Part shown: positions 8,034 through 15,648 of the stretch, one piece after another
Numbering within the stretch: the stretch's first letter is position 1
Layout: every line of letters begins with the position of its first letter
NCBI RefSeq assembly: GCF_026965535.1
Contig: NZ_CP114039.1
Location: 5,084,001 to 5,148,000, forward strand
Direction: 5' to 3'
Length of the DNA: 64,000 nt
Source of the DNA: Corallococcus sp. NCRR
GTDB taxonomy: Bacteria > Myxococcota > Myxococcia > Myxococcales > Myxococcaceae
Position numbers and translations under genes: made by a program
The notes under the pieces: model-generated
Seen by the model: only the letters and a program-made list of their open reading frames with translations
Database searches by the model: none
Told to the model about the DNA's origin: nothing

Positions 8034-9140
8034 ATGCCTGTGAAGGCCCCATCCCTCGCCCCAGTCCTACCCTCCATTCCCGTTCGCACCGTCGACCAGA
8101 TGGGGCTGCGAGAGCTTGAACGCATCCGGCTTATCTTGCGGGGTGGGTCCGTCATCGACTGGCGACGGATGCACTTCCAGACGCGGGAAGAAGTGGATCG
8201 CTTCCTGCGCCTGTGCCAACTCGACGTGTCCCGCCCCTACGACGATGCATGGGGGCGGACGGTCCTGGCGGATGCCGTGGAGTATCTTCGGAAGACATTC
8301 GACTACAGGGTCGCGGAGGCCGTCGCGGAGCCAGAAGAGCTCCACGATCTGTTCCTCTTCGCGTCAGGAGCGAAGGGGCTGGCCCGCTACCGGCGCATCG
8401 CCTGCATCGTGCTGAAGGTCATGCACGTCATCCAGCACATCGAGGGTCGGGACCTGCTCTTCCGCTTGGCCGCCTCCGAAGCCGAACTCGCGGAGATGGT
8501 CACGGAGAAGGTGCTGGGGGTGGCCCGTGAGATGAAGGAGATGGGCTTGCCCATCGTGGAGTTCGCCCACTCCATCAAGACGCGGGACTCCCTGGTGACG
8601 AAGCTGATCGCGAAGAAGGAGACCGTGGCGGCGCAGGTGTATGACCGCACGCGGTTTCGCGTCATTACCCGCAAACGGGAGGACTTGTTACCGGTCCTCT
8701 ACTTCCTGACGCAGCGGCTGTTCCCCTTTAACTTTGTTGTCCCGGGGCAGACGGAGAACACGTTGCTGCCGTTCAAGGGGCTCCTGGAGGAGAACCCTCA
8801 CTTCGAGCAGTTCATCCCTCAGCTTCACCTGGACCGGGACTTCGAGGACCGCGAGGACCGGACGGGGAACGCCTTCTCCGGCGATTCCTACCGGGTCCTC
8901 AACTTCGTCGTGGACCTCCCCCTGCGGATGGATCCCTACCTCCCGCCGCCTGAGAGTGATACCCGCCCCCGAAAAGGGCGGGTCACCTTCTCACTCGTTG
9001 AGTTCCAGATCGCGGACGAAGAAACCGCTCGGCGTAACGAACTCGGTGACAACGCCCATGAGAGCTACAAGCGAAGGCAGAAGCGCCGTGTCCTCAACCG
9101 CTTGAGCCGGGGACTCGTTGTTCCCAAGCGTCAAGGGTGA
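8034..9140 (+). CDS. Conserved myxobacterial protein of unknown function
   Basis: 368 residues, soluble, with no signal peptide or membrane segment. The N-terminal half is helical. The centre (about 200-255) has a conserved-looking block: KLIAKKETVAAQVYDRTRFR, then a hydrophobic strand and FNFVVPGQTEN. The pattern of a basic helix, an acidic DR-RFR strand and then an Asn-containing loop is faintly reminiscent of RelA/SpoT-type nucleotidyltransferases, but I cannot confirm this. From memory it resembles a family annotated only as TIGR04552 in deltaproteobacteria. The C-terminus is rich in Lys/Arg. The ATG at 8034 has only a poor ribosome site (AGGA three bases away), so the start could lie elsewhere. 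It converges on the next gene. Confidence 0.65.
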   Translation: MPVKAPSLAPVLPSIPVRTVDQMGLRELERIRLILRGGSVIDWRRMHFQTREEVDRFLRLCQLDVSRPYDDAWGRTVLADAVEYLRKTFDYRVAEAVAEPEELHDLFLFASGAKGLARYRRIACIVLKVMHVIQHIEGRDLLFRLAASEAELAEMVTEKVLGVAREMKEMGLPIVEFAHSIKTRDSLVTKLIAKKETVAAQVYDRTRFRVITRKREDLLPVLYFLTQRLFPFNFVVPGQTENTLLPFKGLLEENPHFEQFIPQLHLDRDFEDREDRTGNAFSGDSYRVLNFVVDLPLRMDPYLPPPESDTRPRKGRVTFSLVEFQIADEETARRNELGDNAHESYKRRQKRRVLNRLSRGLVVPKRQG

Positions 9141-9178
9141 ATGACTTCACGGGGATGAATGGTGTGGGCGTCCTGCGT

Positions 9179-9204
9179 CACTCGCGCTTTGCGAAGCGCG
9201 AGTG
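9179..9204. terminator. bidirectional hairpin between convergent genes
   Basis: CACTCGCGCTT, loop TGCG, AAGCGCGAGTG: an 11-bp perfect stem in the 77-base gap between two converging genes. It probably terminates both. Confidence 0.7.
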
Positions 9205-9217
9205 CTCATGGTGGGCG

Positions 9218-11347
9218 TCAGTCGTTGAGCCGGAACGTGTATACGTTTGCCGACGACGAGTCCTCTTCGACAAAGGAAATGAACGGGGTGCCGGCTGGGC
9301 TCAATGCCAGTGATGGTGATGTGGCGGGAGTGCTTGTTCCGGTCGAGGCGGTAAGCGGCGTGCTGACGAACTGCCATTGGTTGGAAATCCATCGACTGGT
9401 GAAGATGACTCTTTCCGATGCGACAATCCCGCTCCAAGCGAGCGTATGCGGAACTCCCTTTGCCATGCTCATGACTGGCGTGACGTTGCCTGTCGAGGAG
9501 ATGCTGATGCGTGTTGGGAGACTCCACGCGGTGCCTTCCCATCGGGCCCAGTAGATCTGTCCATCGGATGAGGGTTGATTAAAGGGCGACTCGGTCCATG
9601 CAACCCATGGGCGCCCGTTGCCATCAATGGACAAAGCCGGTGTCTTTGCCGCCGTCCCCAAGAGTTGTCCGCCCAAAGGCAACCCATCATTCTCGACGAC
9701 GGCTATTTCTCGAGTGCCATCACCTGCGCCGTCAAGGTTGAAGATGCTGTAGGCGGCGAAAGCCTGGGTGCCTGAAATCAAAGCCGTAGAATCTCCAGCG
9801 TTGACGTACCTGTTGGGCGCCGGCAGTGTAAAAAGAGACCAGGATGAGGCCCCTCCTGTAAGCCGATAGTGCCTGACACGGGACTCGCCCTCATTGCTGT
9901 AAGTGGCATAAAGGCTTAGCGTCCCTGATTCCTCAAGGCCGAGAGTCGGCTCTCCAAGATAATCAGAGCCGGCATAGAATGGGAGGACGATGGAGGGCAG
10001 TGCCTCCCATGTGGTGCCATTCCATGTTCGGGTAAAAATACTGTTGATCTCGCCGTCGCCGGAGGCTTCGTGCCATGAGACAATGGGATGGTTTGATTTG
10101 TTGATGAGGAGAGTGGGATGTCCGGCATCTGTTCCTGCCGCGCCTAATCCATTCAGCGCGCCTCCAAGGTGAATCCATTCGGCTCCGGTCCATCGGGCCA
10201 CGTAGACATTCCGGGCGACTCCATCGGTTTCCGTCCAGGCAATCACGGGCCGATTTTCAAGGTCGAGTTTCAGGTCGACTTCATGGGTGGACGTCGCACC
10301 TCCGACTGCACTCATGGCGCCGCCCAACGGCAGCCACGTTGGTACGGAGAACGACCACGCTGGAGCACTCACCACCCCATTCCCCGCGAGGTCCGTGAGT
10401 GTGCTCGTGGCGGCAGTGAGGTCGACCTGGACGGTGCTTGGCGCCGACAGGGCACTCAGCGGCGTCACTGTCAGCGTCTTCCCGTCCGCGGAGAGCGCCA
10501 CGGACTTCGCGATGGCATCCCCAGTACCCGTCTTGAGCCCCACCGCCGCCTCCGTCACCGAGAGCGGGTTCATGGGCTCACTGAACGTGACCTGGATGGA
10601 GTCGTGGACCCCCACAGTGGCCGCGTCCTTGGCCGGCAGGTAGGACGCCACCGTGGGCGCGGTCCGGTCCACGATGACCGTCCGTGCCGCGCTGATGAAG
10701 GCCGCTCCACCGCGGGTCGCGCGGATGGACAGCTGGTAGGTGCCCTCGGCTTCCTGGGTGGTGTCCCAGGTGAACGAGTACGGGCTCCCCGTGGGCTTCA
10801 CGAGCACGGTGGTGCCCTTCAGGATCTCCACGTTGTCCGCCGCGCCTCCTTCCACCGTGAACTGCAGGAGCAGGGGGCCTCGCGTGTACGCCTTGCCGGG
10901 CGTGGGCACGACCCAGTTCACCACCAGGTCCCCGGGCTTTCCGACCGTGACCGTCAGCGTGGCCTGCTTCGTGACCGAGCCGCTCTTGCCCTGGAGCGTC
11001 AGCGTGTAGGCGCCGGGCGCCGTGCCCGCTCCCACGCGGATGCTCAGGGTCGCTCGCGTTTCTCCCTGGGCCAGGGTGAACGACGGGAGCTCGATGCCCG
11101 CGGGCGGGGAGAGGAGGCTCCAGGTGACGGCGCCTCCCACGGTGTCCGTCCACGCGAGCCGGACATCGCAGTCCAGGGTTCCCCCTGGGAGGACCTGCTC
11201 CTGGGCGGGCGTCGCCGTGATGGTGAAGTCCGCGTCGGGGTCCGTCCGCGGATCCTCCTTGGGCGGGTCCTCCAGCGGGGGAACGTCGATGCATGCGGGG
11301 CTCAGGCCGATGCAGCTCAACAGCAACAGGTGTTTCAGGTTGGGCAT
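9218..11347 (-). CDS. Large lipoprotein with Ig-like domains and propeller-like repeats
   Basis: 709 residues. Residues 1-19 are a lipoprotein signal (LSPAC, Cys19). Residues ~45-140 and ~145-235 look like Ig-type beta sandwiches. Residues ~235-335 match the Big_5/SbsA Ig-like pattern (DRTAPTVASYLPA, then VTFSEPMNPLSV). From ~340 to the end there are repeated units with PVIAWTE...NVYVARWTG.EW, each about 45-60 residues, suggesting a beta-propeller of the kind seen in secreted sialidase/BNR-like proteins, though no catalytic motif is visible. A surface-exposed binding role is inferred. The base composition of the propeller part (9218 to ~10300) is clearly lower in GC than the Ig part, which may indicate a chimaeric origin. 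No strong ribosome site precedes the ATG. Confidence 0.75.
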   Translation of the reverse strand: MPNLKHLLLLSCIGLSPACIDVPPLEDPPKEDPRTDPDADFTITATPAQEQVLPGGTLDCDVRLAWTDTVGGAVTWSLLSPPAGIELPSFTLAQGETRATLSIRVGAGTAPGAYTLTLQGKSGSVTKQATLTVTVGKPGDLVVNWVVPTPGKAYTRGPLLLQFTVEGGAADNVEILKGTTVLVKPTGSPYSFTWDTTQEAEGTYQLSIRATRGGAAFISAARTVIVDRTAPTVASYLPAKDAATVGVHDSIQVTFSEPMNPLSVTEAAVGLKTGTGDAIAKSVALSADGKTLTVTPLSALSAPSTVQVDLTAATSTLTDLAGNGVVSAPAWSFSVPTWLPLGGAMSAVGGATSTHEVDLKLDLENRPVIAWTETDGVARNVYVARWTGAEWIHLGGALNGLGAAGTDAGHPTLLINKSNHPIVSWHEASGDGEINSIFTRTWNGTTWEALPSIVLPFYAGSDYLGEPTLGLEESGTLSLYATYSNEGESRVRHYRLTGGASSWSLFTLPAPNRYVNAGDSTALISGTQAFAAYSIFNLDGAGDGTREIAVVENDGLPLGGQLLGTAAKTPALSIDGNGRPWVAWTESPFNQPSSDGQIYWARWEGTAWSLPTRISISSTGNVTPVMSMAKGVPHTLAWSGIVASERVIFTSRWISNQWQFVSTPLTASTGTSTPATSPSLALSPAGTPFISFVEEDSSSANVYTFRLND

Positions 11348-11445
11348 GGGGGCGTGTTCAGCAAGGTCGGGACCAATCGGTCCCGAGGCGGAACACTGCC
11401 ATGCCCGTCCGGGGAACAGGACAGGCGTCCGAGCCCGGAGACACG

Positions 11446-11488
11446 CCTGCCCGCCGCCCCCAATTTTCGGTGGGGACGCGCGGGCAGG
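11446..11488 (-). terminator. terminator hairpin after ffh
   Basis: CCTGCCCGC (11446-11454) pairs with GCGGGCAGG (11480-11488); further C-rich and G-rich pairing is possible inside the loop. It lies just beyond the ffh stop on the minus strand and no T-tract is evident. Confidence 0.5.
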
Positions 11489-11509
11489 GGGACTTCAGAA
11501 GGCCGCTGA

Positions 11510-13156
11510 CTACTTCTTCTTGCGGTTCTTCTTCTTGTTCTCCTTCTCCTTCTTGCGCCGCTCCTTGATGGCGTCGCGGTCGTCCGGCTTGCTCACGGAC
11601 GGGGGCGCGTAGCCCATCAGACGGGCCTTGGCCATGGCGGCCTGGCCCATGGGCGGCGTGTAGCCCGGGGCGATCTGCGGCAGCTGCATCGGCATGCCGC
11701 CCATGCCTCCACCCATCGCGGACATGGCCTTCTCCAGCGCCTTCGGGTCCTTCCCGAACATGCTGCCCAGGTCCATGTTCTTCATCTGGCCCAGCTGCCC
11801 CAGCTGCTTGAAGCCAGGGATGCGGCCCAGCAGGCCCGGGTTCTGGCCGATGGTGCCCATCACCTGCTGCATCATCCCGAACTTCTGCAGCAGCTCGCGC
11901 ACCTCCTCCGGCTTGCGGCCACTGCCCTTGGAGATGCGGTTGATGCGGCTGGCGTTGATGATGTCCGGACGCAGGCGCTCCTTCTGCGTCATCGAGTCGT
12001 ACATCGCCTCGATCTTGGTGAGCTCCTTCTCGTCCGGGTTCAGGTGCTCGGTGAGGTCGCCGAAGAGGGGGAACTTCTCCAGCAGGTCCTTCAGCGGGCC
12101 CATCTTGCGGACCATGCGGATCTGCTCGACGAAGTCCTTCATCGAGAACTGGCCGGAGAGCAGCTTGCGCGCGTCGTCCTCGGCCTTCTTCTCGTCGACG
12201 ACCTTCTCGAAGTCCTTCATCAGGCCGACGATGTCGCCGAAGCCCAGGATGCGGCCCGCGAGGCCCTCCGGACGGAACTCCTCCAGCTTGTCCATCGACT
12301 CGCCCATGCCGAGGAACTTGATGGGCTTGCCCGTCACCTCCTTGATGGACAGCGCCGCGCCGCCGCGCGCGTCACCGTCCAGCTTCGTCAGGATGAAGCC
12401 GTCCAGCGTCAGGCGCCGGTCGAACTCGGCCGCGGTGCGCACCGAGTCCTGGCCGATCATCGCGTCGCACACGAGCAGGATGGTGTCCGGCTGCACGTTG
12501 GACTTGATGGACTCCAGCTCCGTCATCAGCGTCTCGTCGATGGCGAGCCGGCCCGCCGTGTCGATGAGCACCACGTCGCACTTCTGTTCGCGCGCGGCCG
12601 CGTAGCCCCGCTTCGCCAGCTCGGGCGGCTGCACGCCGGGCTCGTGGTAGACGGGGACCTTCAGGCGCTCGCCCAGGACCTTGAGCTGATCCACGGCGGC
12701 GGGGCGGTAGATGTCCGCCGCGACCAGCAGGGGCTTGCGCCCCTCCGCGAGGAGCCGGCTGGCGAGCTTGCCCGTGGTCGTCGTCTTACCGGAGCCCTGG
12801 AGGCCCACCATCATGATGCCGGACAGCTGGCCCTTGGGCTTCAGGTGGAGGCTCGTGTCCACCGGGCCCATCAGGGCCTCCAGCTCGTCGTGGCAGATCT
12901 TGATGAAGTGGTCCATCGCGCTGACCTTGCGCTTCTGGCCCCCCGCGTCCGTGACGGACGTCTGCACCACCTCGCCCACGGCCTTCTCGCGGACGCGGGC
13001 GACGAACTTCTTCACCACGTCGAAGGCGACGTCGGCCTCCAGCAGGGAGACGCGGATGTCTCGCAGCGACTCGTCCACCAGCTCGGGGGTGAGTTCGCTC
13101 TTGCCGGCGAGGCGGTTCTTGGCGGCCCGGAAGCCCTTGGTGACGGTCTCAAGCAT
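11510..13156 (-). CDS. ffh: Signal recognition particle GTPase Ffh (SRP54)
   Basis: 548 residues. It binds signal sequences of nascent membrane and secreted proteins together with 4.5S RNA, and delivers ribosomes to FtsY at the membrane in a GTP-dependent way. Domains: N helical bundle (1-~90), G domain with P-loop GLQGSGKT (118-125), DTAGR (199-203) and TKLDGDARGG (~257-266), then a Met-rich M domain (~330-460) with the RNA-binding helix around RINRISKGSG. The start is secure because the N-terminus matches the usual Ffh beginning. It is about 95 residues longer than E. coli Ffh; the extra C-terminus is Gly/Met/Pro-rich and ends in a lysine-rich tail. The mRNA appears leaderless or nearly so. 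pabA-pabB lies upstream on the same strand. Confidence 0.96.
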   Translation of the reverse strand: MLETVTKGFRAAKNRLAGKSELTPELVDESLRDIRVSLLEADVAFDVVKKFVARVREKAVGEVVQTSVTDAGGQKRKVSAMDHFIKICHDELEALMGPVDTSLHLKPKGQLSGIMMVGLQGSGKTTTTGKLASRLLAEGRKPLLVAADIYRPAAVDQLKVLGERLKVPVYHEPGVQPPELAKRGYAAAREQKCDVVLIDTAGRLAIDETLMTELESIKSNVQPDTILLVCDAMIGQDSVRTAAEFDRRLTLDGFILTKLDGDARGGAALSIKEVTGKPIKFLGMGESMDKLEEFRPEGLAGRILGFGDIVGLMKDFEKVVDEKKAEDDARKLLSGQFSMKDFVEQIRMVRKMGPLKDLLEKFPLFGDLTEHLNPDEKELTKIEAMYDSMTQKERLRPDIINASRINRISKGSGRKPEEVRELLQKFGMMQQVMGTIGQNPGLLGRIPGFKQLGQLGQMKNMDLGSMFGKDPKALEKAMSAMGGGMGGMPMQLPQIAPGYTPPMGQAAMAKARLMGYAPPSVSKPDDRDAIKERRKKEKENKKKNRKKK

Positions 13157-13165
13157 GGGGGGCGC

Positions 13166-13171
13166 TTTATA
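13166..13171 (-). promoter_or_regulatory. -10-like TATAAA immediately before ffh
   Basis: On the minus strand TATAAA ends only 9 bases before the ffh ATG, and those bases (GCGCCCCCC) hold no ribosome-binding sequence. If this is the -10 box, transcription would start almost at the ATG. No good -35 is seen at 16-18 bases. Confidence 0.4.
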
Positions 13172-13325
13172 ACAGCGTCCCGCCGGATGCGACGGTCACG
13201 GAAGCCCCGGCCGTCCAGCAGTGGAGGAATCGAGGGACTTTCCCCACCACCCGGGATGCCGCCGCCCCGGGAGCCCCTCCCCGGAAGGCCCTTCCACCCC
13301 CTCCCGGGGCCCGGTCCGCCGCCGT

Positions 13326-15467
13326 TCAGGGCCTGGAATCGGCCCCGGGGTCGGGCCGTCCGTCCGGGCGCCCGAGCGCCGTGGACAGCGCCGTCAGCAC
13401 CACGCGCGACTTGAGGAGCATCTCCTCCAATTCGGCCGCCGGGTCCGAGAGCGCCACGATGGCTCCGCCCGTCCCGATGCTCACCTCGCCGGGCCGGACC
13501 ACCGCCGTACGGATGACGATGTTCAGGTCCGCCGCGCCGGTGGCGGAGAAGTACCCGATGGCGCCCGAGTACACCCCCCGGGCCTGCCCCTCCAGCCGGT
13601 CGATGAGCTCCATCGTGCGCTCCTTGGGGGCCCCCGTCATGGAGCCTCCGGGGAAGGCGGCGCGCACCGCGTCCACGGCGGTGAGCCCCGGGCGCAGGTG
13701 GCCCCGGATGGTGCTCACCAGTTGGTGCACCGTGGCATACGACTCCACGTGCATGAGCCGGGGGACGTGGACCGAGCCCACCTCGCACACGCGCCCGAGG
13801 TCGTTGCGCACGAGGTCCACGATCATCAGGTTCTCCGCCCGGTCCTTCTCCTGGGCGCCCAGCTGTTGGCGCAGCCGGTTGTCCTCGTCCGGAGTGGCTC
13901 CGCGGCGCAGGGTTCCCTTGATGGGCTTCGACTCGACCCAGCGCTCGGCGTCCACGCGCAGGAAGCGCTCGGGGGAGGAGCAGGCGATGCCCAGCGGTCC
14001 CATGCGGAGGTAGGCGGCGTAGGGGGCGGGGTTCAACCGGCGCAGGCTCCGGTACAGGTCCAGGGACTCGACGTGCGTCCGGGCGAGGAGCTTGTTCGTG
14101 AGGCAGACCTCGTAGGTCTCGCCTTCGTGGAGCTGTTCCAGGCAGCGCTGGATGTCGGTCAGGTAGGTCTCGCGGTCGCGGGCGAGGCGGACCGGGAAGG
14201 GGGCTCCAAGACGTGGCTCGAGGAGCGCCAGAGGGGGCAGGGCGCGCAGGCTGGATTCCGTGGCGTCGAACCACGCCTGGACCTGGGTTGCCTCGTGTTC
14301 TGGGGCGAGCGCGACGAGGTACACCGTGCCTTCGAGGTGGTCCCAGGCCAGCATCCGGTCCGCCAAGATGAGGCTGGCGTCTGGATCCGGTGAGGCATGC
14401 GGGGCGCTCGCGCCGCAGTCGTGCTTCAGCTCGTAGCCGAGGGAGCCCACGAACCCGCCCTGGAAGTCGAAGGGCAGCCCGGAGGGGGGCACACGCAGCC
14501 GCGTCAGCTCTTGCTGGAGGAACTCGAACAGCCCGGTGGCGTGCTCCTCGGTTCCCTGACTCCGGCGCACGGTGAGCCTGCGTGGGTTCACCTGGTAGTG
14601 GATGACGGCGCTGTGCGGGCCGGTGGCGTCCCCCATGAAAGAGAAGCGGGACAGGCCGGCCTCGACGCGGCTGCTGTCCAACCAGAAGGCGGGGTCACTG
14701 GATCCGAAGAGCGCGACGAAGGCCTGCTCCGGGTCGGCGTCGAGCCGCAGCTTCCGGTGATGGACCCGGAAGACTCCAGGCGGAGAGAGGGGCGTTGTCT
14801 CCTGGGGCGCTTCAGGGCGGCGACTGGGAGCGTGGTGCTCGCGGCTCAGGCGGACGAAGTTGGCGAGGAGCTGACGGCCGTGGGTGGTGGCGATGGACTC
14901 CGGATGGAACTGGACACCCCAGCGGGGGATCGAGGCGTGGCGCAGGGCCATGAGGACGCCGTCGGGGGCCCAGGCGGTCTCCACCAGGTCCTCGGGCAGG
15001 GGCCGGGTGAGGCAGAGCGAGTGGTAGCGCACCACCTGGAAGTCCTGAGGCAGGCCCTGGAAGAGGTCCGTCCCCATGTGGCGCACGGGGCTCAGCCGTC
15101 CGTGCATGACCTCCGGTGCGTGCTGAATGCTCGCTCCGTGGATGTGGCCCAGACCCTGATGCCCCAGGCACACGCCGAGGATGGGGACGTCCGCTTCGAG
15201 GAGCGCATCGCGGCAGACGCCGAAGTCCGCCGGGTGGTCGGGACGCCCGGGGCCCGGGGAGATGACGATGTTGTCGAACGCGAGCTCGCGCAGCTCCCTC
15301 CATGAGCGCTCGTCGTTGCGCACGACGAGGGGCTCGGTCCCTCCGACCTCCGCCAGCAGATGGAAGAGGTTGAACGTGAACGAGTCGTGGTTGTCGATGA
15401 GGAGCGTCCGCTGCCGCACGGCGCGCACCTTACCGTGGGCGGCGCGACGCGGCGGTGGTTCGCGCAT
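13326..15467 (-). CDS. pabAB: Fused aminodeoxychorismate synthase (PabA-PabB)
   Basis: 713 residues. The N-terminal class I glutamine amidotransferase (about 20-200) has Cys100 in GVCLGHQG and His188/Glu190 in VQFHPES, and releases ammonia from glutamine. The C-terminal chorismate-binding half (about 230-700) has KPIKGTLRRG (515-519, Lys517) and PGGSMTGAPK. The lysine of PIKGT is the nucleophile typical of aminodeoxychorismate synthase; anthranilate synthase has PIAGT instead. The product, 4-amino-4-deoxychorismate, feeds p-aminobenzoate and folate synthesis. No 4-amino-4-deoxychorismate lyase gene follows. The ATG at 15467 is accepted, but GTG at 15428, preceded by GGTAAG and closer to the conserved start, is a good alternative. 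The neighbour ffh is downstream after 169 bases. Confidence 0.92.
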   Translation of the reverse strand: MREPPPRRAAHGKVRAVRQRTLLIDNHDSFTFNLFHLLAEVGGTEPLVVRNDERSWRELRELAFDNIVISPGPGRPDHPADFGVCRDALLEADVPILGVCLGHQGLGHIHGASIQHAPEVMHGRLSPVRHMGTDLFQGLPQDFQVVRYHSLCLTRPLPEDLVETAWAPDGVLMALRHASIPRWGVQFHPESIATTHGRQLLANFVRLSREHHAPSRRPEAPQETTPLSPPGVFRVHHRKLRLDADPEQAFVALFGSSDPAFWLDSSRVEAGLSRFSFMGDATGPHSAVIHYQVNPRRLTVRRSQGTEEHATGLFEFLQQELTRLRVPPSGLPFDFQGGFVGSLGYELKHDCGASAPHASPDPDASLILADRMLAWDHLEGTVYLVALAPEHEATQVQAWFDATESSLRALPPLALLEPRLGAPFPVRLARDRETYLTDIQRCLEQLHEGETYEVCLTNKLLARTHVESLDLYRSLRRLNPAPYAAYLRMGPLGIACSSPERFLRVDAERWVESKPIKGTLRRGATPDEDNRLRQQLGAQEKDRAENLMIVDLVRNDLGRVCEVGSVHVPRLMHVESYATVHQLVSTIRGHLRPGLTAVDAVRAAFPGGSMTGAPKERTMELIDRLEGQARGVYSGAIGYFSATGAADLNIVIRTAVVRPGEVSIGTGGAIVALSDPAAELEEMLLKSRVVLTALSTALGRPDGRPDPGADSRP

Positions 15468-15546
15468 GGCCGCCGGGCGGCCGTACTTGGCGACCCAACG
15501 ATGAAGGGAGAGTGCGCAGGCGCCTCGCTTGGGCTGCCGGGTCTGC

Positions 15547-15552
15547 TATCTT
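15547..15552 (+). promoter_or_regulatory. weak -10-like element before tRNA-Leu
   Basis: TATCTT lies 10 bases before the tRNA 5' end. No convincing -35 is found at 16-18 bases, so this is a position-based guess. Confidence 0.25.
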
Positions 15553-15562
15553 TCCTTCCATC

Positions 15563-15648
15563 GCACGAGTGGCGGAACTGGCAGACGCAGCGGACTTAAA
15601 ATCCGCTGACTCGCAAGGGTCGTCCGGGTTCGATCCCCGGCTCGTGCA
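15563..15648 (+). tRNA. tRNA-Leu (anticodon UAA)
   Basis: 86 bases. The acceptor arm GCACGAG (15563-15569) pairs with CTCGTGC (15641-15647), with discriminator A15648. The anticodon stem GCGGA/TCCGC encloses the loop CTTAAAA, giving anticodon TAA. The long variable arm is as expected for leucine tRNA, and the T arm GGGTTCGATCCCC is canonical. CCA is not encoded (TTC follows). It reads UUA/UUG codons, rare in this GC-rich genome. Its 3' two-thirds are overlapped by the end of the minus-strand membrane protein gene. Confidence 0.97.

Noticed and set aside
12044-13414. Plus-strand frame of 456 codons opposite ffh
   Set aside because: Antisense shadow of ffh; no recognisable domain and biased composition.
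13326-15467. Anthranilate synthase (TrpE-TrpG fusion)
   Set aside because: The PIKGT motif with lysine is diagnostic of aminodeoxychorismate synthase; no trp genes are nearby.
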